In this document: positions 18,338-23,884 of the stretch, one piece after another
Position numbering within the stretch: the first letter of the stretch is position 1
How the letters are laid out: every line of letters starts with the position of its first letter
Source of the DNA: Clostridia bacterium
Lineage (GTDB): Bacteria; Bacillota; Clostridia; Christensenellales; Aristaeellaceae
Direction of reading: 5' to 3'
Length of the DNA: 45,944 nucleotides
Assembly (NCBI GenBank): GCA_017541205.1
Contig: JAFXZO010000081.1
Span: forward strand, 1 to 45,944
Notes under the pieces: model-generated
Databases searched by the model: none
Told to the model about the DNA's origin: nothing
What the model saw: the letters and a program-made list of their open reading frames with translations, nothing else
Translations under genes and position numbers: made by a program

Positions 18338-19243
18338 ATGCTGTTTCACGAAATCTACGGTTCTTATTATCGGACCACGGCCGCCATCCTGCGCCAGGCC
18401 GCCCGGGGCGGCCTGACCAAGCAGGGCCTCACCGCCCTGATCCGGGAAAAAGCGTTCGGCGAAAGCCTGCTCACGATGCCGGAGGGCCTGCAGGGCGAAA
18501 AATGGCTTCTCATGCGCAGCGATCTGACCAGCACGCTCGCAAACGAGCCCGCCATGCCCCTGACCACGCTGGAAAAGCGCTGGATGAAGGCCATGCTGCT
18601 CGACCCGCGCATGCAGCTGTTTTCGCCCGACGCCTCCGGCCTGGAGGACGTAAAGCCGCTGTTCACCCCGGACAGGATCGTGTACTATGACCGCTACACG
18701 GACGGCGATCCGTACGCCGATCCGGCCTATATCGCCCATTTCCGCACGATCCTGAGCGCGATGCGGGAGGGCCATACGCTGCATCTGAGCTACGAAACCA
18801 GCCGGGGCAACCGCTTTCGGCTGTCGGTCGCGCCGCGCTATCTGGAATATTCCGAAAAGGACGACCGCTTTCGGCTCATCGCGGACGGGCGGAAGCGGCG
18901 GTGGACCGTCAACCTCTGCCGCATCGCGGATTGCGCCCCGGCCTATACGGATGTGGAAATGCCCTTGTGGCCGCCCAAGATGGAGAGCGTGACGTTTGAA
19001 GTGGAAAACCGGCGGAACGCCATGCACCGCGTGCTGATGCACTTTTCGCATCTGGAAAAGGAAACCAAGCGCCTGGACGAGCGCCATTATCGGGTGACGC
19101 TGAAATACGACCGGCAAGACGAAACGGAAATGCTCATCCGCATCCTGGCCTTCGGCCCGGCCATCCGGGTGACCGAGCCGCAGCGCTTCATCGATCTGCT
19201 CAAAGAGCGCGTCGCAAAGCAAACGCTTTTGACGCCCGAATAA
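18338..19243 (+). CDS. WYL-domain protein (second of two)
   Basis: The 301-residue protein lacks a clear helix-turn-helix. Residues about 145-210 form the WYL domain (REGHTLHLSYETSRGNRFRL, FRLIADGRKRRWTVNLCRI), and a C-terminal alpha/beta part ends in FGPAIRVTEPQRFIDLLKERV. CGGAGGGAG precedes the ATG. The 67-base gap from the first WYL gene contains a small hairpin (CCTTCG/CGAAGG near 18285-18301) without a T-run, so read-through is likely. It may form a heteromeric regulator with the first WYL protein (inference). Confidence 0.85.
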   Translation: MLFHEIYGSYYRTTAAILRQAARGGLTKQGLTALIREKAFGESLLTMPEGLQGEKWLLMRSDLTSTLANEPAMPLTTLEKRWMKAMLLDPRMQLFSPDASGLEDVKPLFTPDRIVYYDRYTDGDPYADPAYIAHFRTILSAMREGHTLHLSYETSRGNRFRLSVAPRYLEYSEKDDRFRLIADGRKRRWTVNLCRIADCAPAYTDVEMPLWPPKMESVTFEVENRRNAMHRVLMHFSHLEKETKRLDERHYRVTLKYDRQDETEMLIRILAFGPAIRVTEPQRFIDLLKERVAKQTLLTPE

Positions 19244-19283
19244 AAAAACGGTGGGAAGCCGCCGCATCCATACGCCGCAAAGG

Positions 19284-19310
19284 ACGGAAAAAATAATTCC
19301 GTTCTTTTTT
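19284..19310 (+). terminator. Intrinsic terminator ending the rtcB-WYL-WYL operon
   Basis: ACGGAA (19284-19289) pairs with TTCCGT (19297-19302), followed by a run of T to 19310. It separates the protein operon from the tRNA-like array, which therefore needs its own promoter. Confidence 0.7.
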
Positions 19311-19325
19311 ATGCTCGCACCTTTT

Positions 19326-19359
19326 TTTCCGGGAACTATTTCCGGGAATGCGGTATAGT
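19326..19359 (+). promoter_or_regulatory. Candidate regulated promoter of the tRNA-like array, with twin TTTCCGGGAA sites
   Basis: TTTCCGGGAA occurs twice in direct orientation, at 19326-19335 and 19339-19348, 13 bp apart. It is followed by a -10-like TATAGT at 19354-19359. No good -35 box sits at the right distance; the repeats occupy that place, as expected for an activator-dependent promoter. An 8-base match (TTTCCGGG, reverse strand) lies at 15703-15710 ahead of rtcB. Caution: TTTCCGGGAA also occurs at 34150-34159 in an unrelated promoter. Confidence 0.45.
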
Positions 19360-19433
19360 AAGCTCACCCGGAAGGGAAAAGCAGAAAGCGGCCGATCCGG
19401 GCGATGGGGGAAAACCCGTCCGGGCCGCGCGAC

Positions 19434-19506
19434 GGCCCCTTGGTCCAATGGATGAAGACACGGGATTTTCAATCCCGCGATGCGGGTTCGATTCCCGCAG
19501 GGGTTA
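19434..19506 (+). tRNA. tRNA-Glu-like (anticodon UUC), first element of the array
   Basis: A full cloverleaf can be drawn. Acceptor GGCCCCT pairs with AGGGGTT (the first two pairs are G-U), discriminator A. The D-stem is GTC/GAC and the loop has GG. Anticodon stem CGGGA/TCCCG carries loop TTTTCAA, giving anticodon UUC (Glu). The T-arm is GCGGG-TTCGATT-CCCGC. No CCA is encoded. It closely resembles Firmicutes tRNA-Glu, but two terminal G-U pairs weaken the acceptor end. It could be a functional tRNA or a decoy. Confidence 0.82.
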
Positions 19507-19514
19507 TTGAAAAA

Positions 19515-19619
19515 AAGGCACGCACAGCAAATGCATTGCGAACAATACGTTTCAGGTATTTCGGAGCGGGTTCGACTCCCGCATAAGCGCGGCTGCATCC
19601 AGCAAAAACAACGTGCCTT
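19515..19619 (+). ncRNA. tRNA-like Y-RNA-type RNA, copy 1 (Glu-like UUC anticodon arm)
   Basis: The ends close with AAGGCACG (19515-19522) and CGTGCCTT (19612-19619), an 8-bp perfect helix. Inside lie a small D-arm-like hairpin (GCAA/TTGC), an anticodon-like arm AATAC-GTTTCAG-GTATT whose loop presents UUC, a 5-nt variable region and a perfect T-arm GCGGG-TTCGACT-CCCGC. About 29 extra bases then precede the 3' strand of the closing helix, so it is not a normal tRNA. Bacterial Y RNAs (YrlA) likewise combine a closed-end stem bound by Ro/TROVE protein with a tRNA-like module, and a TROVE-like gene follows. It shares its first 16 bases and its T-arm with copy 2 at 19786-19887. Confidence 0.7.
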
Positions 19620-19625
19620 GTATCT

Positions 19626-19700
19626 GGTCTCTTCGTCTAAACAGCAGGACACAGGATTCTCAATCCTGGAATACGGGTTCAAGTCCCGCAGAGGCTGCCA
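19626..19700 (+). tRNA. tRNA-Glu-like (anticodon CUC), CCA encoded
   Basis: Acceptor GGTCTCT pairs with AGAGGCT (two G-U pairs), discriminator G, then encoded CCA at 19698-19700, the only array member with one. Anticodon stem CAGGA/TCCTG is perfect with loop TTCTCAA, giving CUC (Glu). The D-loop (AAACAGCA) lacks the conserved G18-G19 pair, and the outermost T-stem pair is an A-C mismatch (ACGGG/CCCGC). These flaws make ordinary function in translation doubtful. Confidence 0.78.
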
Positions 19701-19701
19701 T

Positions 19702-19774
19702 GCATCTGTAACTCAATGGGCAGAGTAACGGTCCCTTAAACCGTGAGCTGCAGGTTCGATCCCTGCCAGGTGCA
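19702..19774 (+). tRNA. tRNA-Lys-like (anticodon CUU)
   Basis: Acceptor GCATCTG/CAGGTGC (one U-G pair), discriminator A, U8-A9, D-stem ACTC/GAGT, anticodon stem ACGGT/ACCGT with loop CCCTTAA, giving anticodon CUU. T-arm GCAGG-TTCGATC-CCTGC. Position 33, almost always U in tRNAs, is C here, which should disturb the anticodon U-turn. No CCA is encoded. It starts two bases after the CCA of the previous element and is a close paralogue of the UUU element at 19972-20044. Confidence 0.8.
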
Positions 19775-19785
19775 TTCTTCAATCA

Positions 19786-19887
19786 AAGGCACGCACAGCA
19801 ATCATCATGCAGATACCTTTTAAGTATTACGGAGCGGGTTCGACTCCCGCACAAGCGCGGCCGCTTCCAGCAGAAAAAACGTGCCTT
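19786..19887 (+). ncRNA. tRNA-like Y-RNA-type RNA, copy 2 (Lys-like UUU anticodon arm)
   Basis: Same plan as copy 1: closing helix AAGGCACG (19786-19793) with CGTGCCTT (19880-19887), an identical T-arm GCGGG-TTCGACT-CCCGC, and the same AAGCGCGGC segment followed by TCCAGCA. The anticodon-like arm is GATAC-CTTTTAA-GTATT. Its 7-base loop is identical to that of the neighbouring tRNA-Lys(UUU)-like gene, whereas copy 1 shows UUC. So the scaffold is conserved while the loop is switched from a Glu to a Lys type. The D-arm-like hairpin is weaker here (GCA/TGC). Confidence 0.7.
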
Positions 19888-19895
19888 GTCCCTTT

Positions 19896-19966
19896 GACCT
19901 GGTAGTTCAATGGCAGAACGCCGGTTTGTCGAACCGGGAGCGTGGGTCCGATTCCCATCCAGGCCG
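19896..19966 (+). tRNA. tRNA-Asp-like (anticodon GUC)
   Basis: Acceptor GACCTGG/CCAGGCC with an A2-C71 mismatch, discriminator G as in tRNA-Asp. D-stem GTTC/GAAC with GG in the loop, anticodon stem CCGGT/ACCGG and loop TTGTCGA, giving GUC (Asp). The T-loop reads TCCGATT instead of TTCGATT, so the conserved base that becomes pseudouridine-55 is C. No CCA is encoded. It is a good cloverleaf with two unusual substitutions. Confidence 0.78.
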
Positions 19967-19971
19967 CTCAT

Positions 19972-20044
19972 GCATCTGTAACTCAGTTGGAAGAGTAACG
20001 GCCTTTTAAGCCATGAGGCGCAGGTTCGATCCCTGTCAGGTGCA
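19972..20044 (+). tRNA. tRNA-Lys-like (anticodon UUU)
   Basis: Acceptor GCATCTG/CAGGTGC, D-stem ACTC/GAGT with GG in the loop, anticodon loop CTTTTAA on stem ACGGC/GCCAT (one C-A mismatch), and T-arm GCAGG-TTCGATC-CCTGT. The anticodon is UUU (Lys). No CCA is encoded. It ends 37 bases before the DUF2828 gene start, so the array and that gene probably share a transcript. Confidence 0.8.
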
Positions 20045-20081
20045 TCGCAACCCCATTTTATCCGGAAAGGAGAGATTTTTC

Positions 20082-21533
20082 ATGCTGGACCATTTGCTGC
20101 TTCACGCAAACAAGACCCGGACCGAGAACGGCGCGGCGACCTATTTTTCCGCGGGCTCCTATTGCCTGGATCTGTTTGCATCCATCGGCGCGCTGCGCCA
20201 TCAGACCGATACCGAGATCGAGACCCGTTTCCTTCGGGCGTACGCGGAGAATCCTGATCTGGCCATGAAGATTCTCTTCTATGCCCGCGACGTTCGGGGC
20301 GGCCTGGGCGAGCGCCGGGTGTTCCGCACCGTGCTCAAGTACCTTTCGCGGTGCGAGAAGGGCTCCCTTGTGCGCAACCTGCCCTATATCGCGGAGTACG
20401 GCCGCTGGGACGACGTGGCTGCCCTCCTGGACACCCCGGCCCGCGCGGAGGCGGAGGCGCTGCTGCGCAAGCAGTTCCTTGCCGACATGGACGCGCTATC
20501 CCGCGGCGAGCCGGTTTCGCTGCTGGGCAAGTGGCTGCCGTCCGTGAACGCCTCCAACGCCGAGACCATCCGCCTGGCCAAGCAGCTTGCCCGCGCCTTT
20601 GGCATGACCGACGGCGCGTACCGCAAGGCGCTCTCCCTTCTCCGCGCGCAGATCCGCATCCTGGAGAACCATCTGCGCCGGCGGGACTATACCTTCGACT
20701 ACGCCAAGCAGCCTTCCAAGGCCATGTTCAAGTACCGCCGTGCGTTCATGCGCAACGATGCGGCGCGGTATACCGATTTCATGGCGCAGGTGAAGGCCGG
20801 CAAGGCCAACGTGCATACCGGCGCCCTCATGCCTTACGAGATCGTGGAGGCCGCCTACGGCGCGGACGAGAAGGAGCGCGCTTCCCTGGACATGTCCTGG
20901 ACCGCTCTGGAGGATTTCACCAAGGGCGAGAACGCCCTGGTGGTGGCCGACGGCTCCGGCTCCATGTATTGGTGCCGCAAGCCGCAGCCTGCCGCCGTCG
21001 CGCAGTCCCTGGCGATCTACTTCGCCGAGCGCTGCAAGGGCGCGTTCCAAGGCCATTTCATCACCTTTTCCATGCATCCCCGGCTGGTAGAGATCAAGGG
21101 CCGCGACATCGTGGAGAAGGTACGCTACTGCCGCACCTTCAACGAGTGCGCAAACACTGACTTGCAGGCGGTTTTCGCGCTGATCCTCGAGACCGCCGTG
21201 GAGCACCGTCTGCCGCAGAAGGAGCTGCCTTCCACCCTCTACATCGTTTCCGACATGGAGTTCGACCGCTGCGCCGGCAACGCTTCCATGACCAACTTTG
21301 AGCAGGCGAAGGCTCTGTATCAGGCGCATGGCTACCGTCTGCCCCGGGTGGTATTCTGGAACGTATGCGCGCGCAGCGAGCAGCAGCCCGTCAAGATGAA
21401 CGAGAAGGGCGTCGCGCTGGTGTCCGGCTTTACCGCGCGCATCTTCTCCCAAATCATGGAGGGCGATATGGACCCCTATCGTACCATGATGAAGGTCGTC
21501 GGCGCGGAGCGCTATGCGCCCATCGCGGCATAA
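20082..21533 (+). CDS. DUF2828/TROVE-like protein with C-terminal vWA domain
   Basis: The 483-residue protein starts with the DUF2828 pattern (NGAATYFSAGSYCLDLF, then MKILFYARDVRGGLGERR and LLGKWLPSVNASNAET). It ends in a von Willebrand A domain with an intact MIDAS start, VVADGSGSMYW, then TFSMHPRLVEIKG, STLYIVSDMEFDR and VVFWNVC. TROVE/Ro60 proteins, which share the helical-repeat plus vWA layout, bind Y RNAs and misfolded RNAs; that role is inferred here from the adjacent RNAs. The ATG at 20082 has SD AAAGGAG; an in-frame extension upstream would run through the tRNA-Lys-like gene and is rejected. Codon use is extreme: by hand count all 31 Glu are GAG and all 24 Lys are AAG, and CCT, GCT and CGT are commoner than in neighbouring genes. 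Confidence 0.85.
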   Translation: MLDHLLLHANKTRTENGAATYFSAGSYCLDLFASIGALRHQTDTEIETRFLRAYAENPDLAMKILFYARDVRGGLGERRVFRTVLKYLSRCEKGSLVRNLPYIAEYGRWDDVAALLDTPARAEAEALLRKQFLADMDALSRGEPVSLLGKWLPSVNASNAETIRLAKQLARAFGMTDGAYRKALSLLRAQIRILENHLRRRDYTFDYAKQPSKAMFKYRRAFMRNDAARYTDFMAQVKAGKANVHTGALMPYEIVEAAYGADEKERASLDMSWTALEDFTKGENALVVADGSGSMYWCRKPQPAAVAQSLAIYFAERCKGAFQGHFITFSMHPRLVEIKGRDIVEKVRYCRTFNECANTDLQAVFALILETAVEHRLPQKELPSTLYIVSDMEFDRCAGNASMTNFEQAKALYQAHGYRLPRVVFWNVCARSEQQPVKMNEKGVALVSGFTARIFSQIMEGDMDPYRTMMKVVGAERYAPIAA

Positions 21534-21541
21534 TACTTTTT

Positions 21542-21603
21542 GAGGCTGCCTCCTCTCGAGGCAGTCTTTTTGCGCTGTTTTCTGCCTGTCGGCAGACTTT
21601 TTT
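21542..21603 (+). terminator. Two consecutive intrinsic terminators ending the RNA-repair island
   Basis: First: GGCTGCCTC (21544-21552) with GAGGCAGTC (21558-21566), then five T. Second: TCTGCC (21581-21586) with GGCAGA (21591-21596), then CTTTTTT. A double terminator insulates the array and vWA gene from the following genes. Confidence 0.8.
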
Positions 21604-21728
21604 CGTTTGGGGGCAGGAACAGCATCCTAAACAGCGAATATAAAATGGTGGAATTTTGTCCAAATCGGAAAGAATATGTCGGCCTGACCCGTTTTTTGTA
21701 TGATTTTACTTGCAAAGGATGAAGAAAC

Positions 21729-22229
21729 ATGTGGATCTGCCAGCGCTGCTACACTGAAAACAGGGAATCCTCCACCGCCTGCGAGGGCTGCGGCGCGCCG
21801 CGCGCCGCCGGGCGCTTCAATTCCGCGCCCCAGCAGCGGGCCAGCCGCCCCGCCCAGGCCCCCATCATGAGTTATCCCAACGCCCAGCGGGAAACCGTGC
21901 CGCTGCAAAACCCGCTCCCGGAGCGGGGCGAGTATCAAACCCCGCCGCCGGATACGAGAAAGCAGAAAAAAAGAAGGCCGCCCTTCGCGGCGCGTTTCGC
22001 GCGATGGATCGGGGTGCTGCTCGCCGTGCTGCTGCCCATCCTCGCGGCCTTGTTCGCCTGGCGGCAGTATGACGTGCTCTCCGACGCGGTCCTGCCCCTG
22101 CTGCTGGGCGACGGCGCAGCGGAATGGATCAAGATCGCGCTTTACGCGGCGCTGTCCATCCTGGCCGTGCTCGTTTCCATGCTGCCCGGCCTTTGGACGG
22201 TGCTGCTCTCGCGGGATCGTCGGGAATAA
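21729..22229 (+). CDS. Small zinc-ribbon membrane protein
   Basis: The 166-residue protein begins with a RanBP2-type zinc finger (WICQRCYTENRESSTACEGCG), with Cys pairs spaced C-x2-C and C-x2-C. A Pro/Gln-rich linker and a basic patch (RKQKKRRPP) precede two hydrophobic segments near residues 97-115 and 136-158. Zinc-finger/two-span proteins like this are common and uncharacterised in Clostridia. It heads a run of secreted-protein genes. Function unknown. Confidence 0.7.
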   Translation: MWICQRCYTENRESSTACEGCGAPRAAGRFNSAPQQRASRPAQAPIMSYPNAQRETVPLQNPLPERGEYQTPPPDTRKQKKRRPPFAARFARWIGVLLAVLLPILAALFAWRQYDVLSDAVLPLLLGDGAAEWIKIALYAALSILAVLVSMLPGLWTVLLSRDRRE

Positions 22230-22290
22230 ATGTTTGCCGCTCTGTCCTCCCGGTACAAACCGATTCATTTGATAAAGGAGTGGAATATCC

Positions 22291-22668
22291 ATGAAAAGAT
22301 CCTTGGCGGCGCTGGTGGCGCTCCTGCTCGTCCTCGCTTCGTTTCCCTGCTTTTCGCAGGCGGAAGAGGAGATCCGATTCATCACCGTTCAGGAATGGCT
22401 TGATGCAAAGGGAGAATGCGGAAAGTGCCTGCTTCTGCTGAAAATCAAGGAAGTCTTGAATCCCGTGCTGGCGGTCGGCGCGGATGAGACAGGGGAAGTC
22501 AACCTGTATTCGGGCGGGGAAACCAGCATCATCCTCGAATTCGGCAACGAAGAAAGGATCCTGACGGGTTATTGGATCGTCATTGCCAATCCAAGATACA
22601 ACGAATTTGAAGGAACGGTGGAAATGGCGGATTGGACGCTGCTGCGGCTCATGCCCGGCATGGAATGA
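22291..22668 (+). CDS. Secreted hypothetical protein
   Basis: The 125-residue product has a clear signal peptide (basic MKRS, then a Leu/Ala core, cleavage near SQA-EE) and a roughly 100-residue exported domain containing FITVQEWLDAKGEC and ILEFGNEERILTG. Two Cys (GECGKC) could form a disulfide. SD AAAGGAG lies before the ATG. I do not recognise the family; the beta-strand pattern would fit a small OB-like domain, but that is a guess. It lies 30 bases ahead of an LRR lipoprotein gene. Confidence 0.65.
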   Translation: MKRSLAALVALLLVLASFPCFSQAEEEIRFITVQEWLDAKGECGKCLLLLKIKEVLNPVLAVGADETGEVNLYSGGETSIILEFGNEERILTGYWIVIANPRYNEFEGTVEMADWTLLRLMPGME

Positions 22669-22698
22669 CGGTTCCGCGGAAGGAAAGGAGAGATCCTG

Positions 22699-23502
22699 AT
22701 GAAAAAAAACCTGCTGCTTGCCATCCTGGTTTTAGCCGTCTGCCTGCTGTCCGGCTGCGGGCCGACGGAATCAAAACCGGAGGAATTCACGATCGAGGAC
22801 GGCGTCGTTACCGGCTATAAAGGCAACGCTTCGGAAATCGTGATCCCCGACGGCGTGACCGCGATCGGGAAGGAAGCGTTCAAAGGAAAGGATATCAATA
22901 GCGTCTCGATCCCCGACAGCTGCACGCTGATCGGGAGCCGCGCCTTCTACGGCTGCAAAAAGCTGACCCGCGTGGTACTGCCGGACAACGGCATCTATCT
23001 GGGGGCGGAGTGCTTTTTCAATTGCACGGCGATCAAAGAAATCAACATTCCCGAATCGGCAGATTTTTCGCATACGCCCTTCAGCTATACCGCCGATTTC
23101 CACAGCATCGTGCCCAGCCCCGGCTGGTTCCTGATCCCCACCTCGCCCGTTCCCACCAATTCCATCCATCTGCGCAGCATGCATAAGACCGATACAGGCC
23201 TGCTGCGGCTGACCTTCATCCAGGCCTCGGGCAATAAAATCCCCGTTACCTTCACCGCGGACGGCATCGTTCAAATCAGCCAGAAAGCAGGCTTCACGGT
23301 CACGCTGAACATGCCCGACGGCAGTACGCTTTCCCCGGCGGGCAGCGAGCTTACGCTGGATATGGAAAACAGGCAGTATGTTTTCACCTTCGACTTTGAT
23401 ACCGAGGTCCGCCCCGCTCAAATCGTATGCGACAGCGCCCAAAAGACCGTCGTGCTCAACGGCGCCTCATGGGACGAATACCAGTCCTGGGAAAGCCATT
23501 AA
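22699..23502 (+). CDS. BspA-like leucine-rich-repeat lipoprotein
   Basis: The 267-residue product has a lipoprotein signal peptide (LLSGC, Cys about residue 20). LRR_5/BspA repeats at about residues 30-120 include EIVIPDGVTAIGKEAFKG and SIPDSCTLIGSRAFYGC. The C-terminal 140 residues are beta-rich and not LRR. It should be anchored to the outer face of the membrane. BspA-type repeats are often adhesins; the partner is unknown. SD GGAAAGGAGAG precedes the ATG. It belongs to the same surface-protein run as the gene at 23885. Confidence 0.8.
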   Translation: MKKNLLLAILVLAVCLLSGCGPTESKPEEFTIEDGVVTGYKGNASEIVIPDGVTAIGKEAFKGKDINSVSIPDSCTLIGSRAFYGCKKLTRVVLPDNGIYLGAECFFNCTAIKEINIPESADFSHTPFSYTADFHSIVPSPGWFLIPTSPVPTNSIHLRSMHKTDTGLLRLTFIQASGNKIPVTFTADGIVQISQKAGFTVTLNMPDGSTLSPAGSELTLDMENRQYVFTFDFDTEVRPAQIVCDSAQKTVVLNGASWDEYQSWESH

Positions 23503-23564
23503 ACAAGATCGTGATTGACGCAAAAAAAAACAAACAAAAACGAGAAACAGAAGGAGGCGCGGCG

Positions 23565-23850
23565 ATGGGCATTTCCTGCTTATTCGGACACAAATACAAT
23601 TATACCTACTTTTCAAAAACGCAATGCCGGAGCGAACATCAACGCCACTGACATGTACGGCAGGACCGCCGCGCAGTCCGCCGCCCGCAAAGGCCTGGGC
23701 GATATGGTGAGCTATCTGCAGTCCCGCGGCGGCAGATAAATTCCGCCCGGCTGAAGGCCCTTGAAAACGTGGAGAAGAAGGCGCCGCGCTTCATCGCCTG
23801 GGCGGAACAGACCAGCGACCCCATCGGGATGGGCGTGCGCTGAGCCCCGC
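23565..23850 (+). pseudogene. Gene remnants including an ankyrin-repeat fragment
   Basis: A good SD (GGAGG) and ATG at 23565 open a frame MGISCLFGHKYNYTYF that is soon lost. In another frame, bases about 23628-23739 encode one ankyrin-type unit (GANINATDMYGRTAAQSAAR) with its own stop. Bases about 23760-23843 then encode ENVEKKAPRFIAWAEQTSD up to a stop, in a third context and without a start. This looks like a deletion that joined pieces of two or more genes. No intact product is expected. Confidence 0.6.
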
Positions 23851-23884
23851 ACGCATCCATTCCGATAAAAGGAGGAAACACGAT

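Noticed and set aside
19404-19728. Short open frames overlapping the tRNA-like array on both strands
   Set aside because: They run across well-formed cloverleaf structures, have no SD and no conserved protein features.
19515-19887. Reading the two ~103-nt RNAs as intron-containing tRNAs, tmRNA pieces or T-box leaders
   Set aside because: The extra bases lie between the T-arm and the 3' closing strand, not in the anticodon loop; there is no tag reading frame; and no T-box core motif or terminator/antiterminator pair is present.
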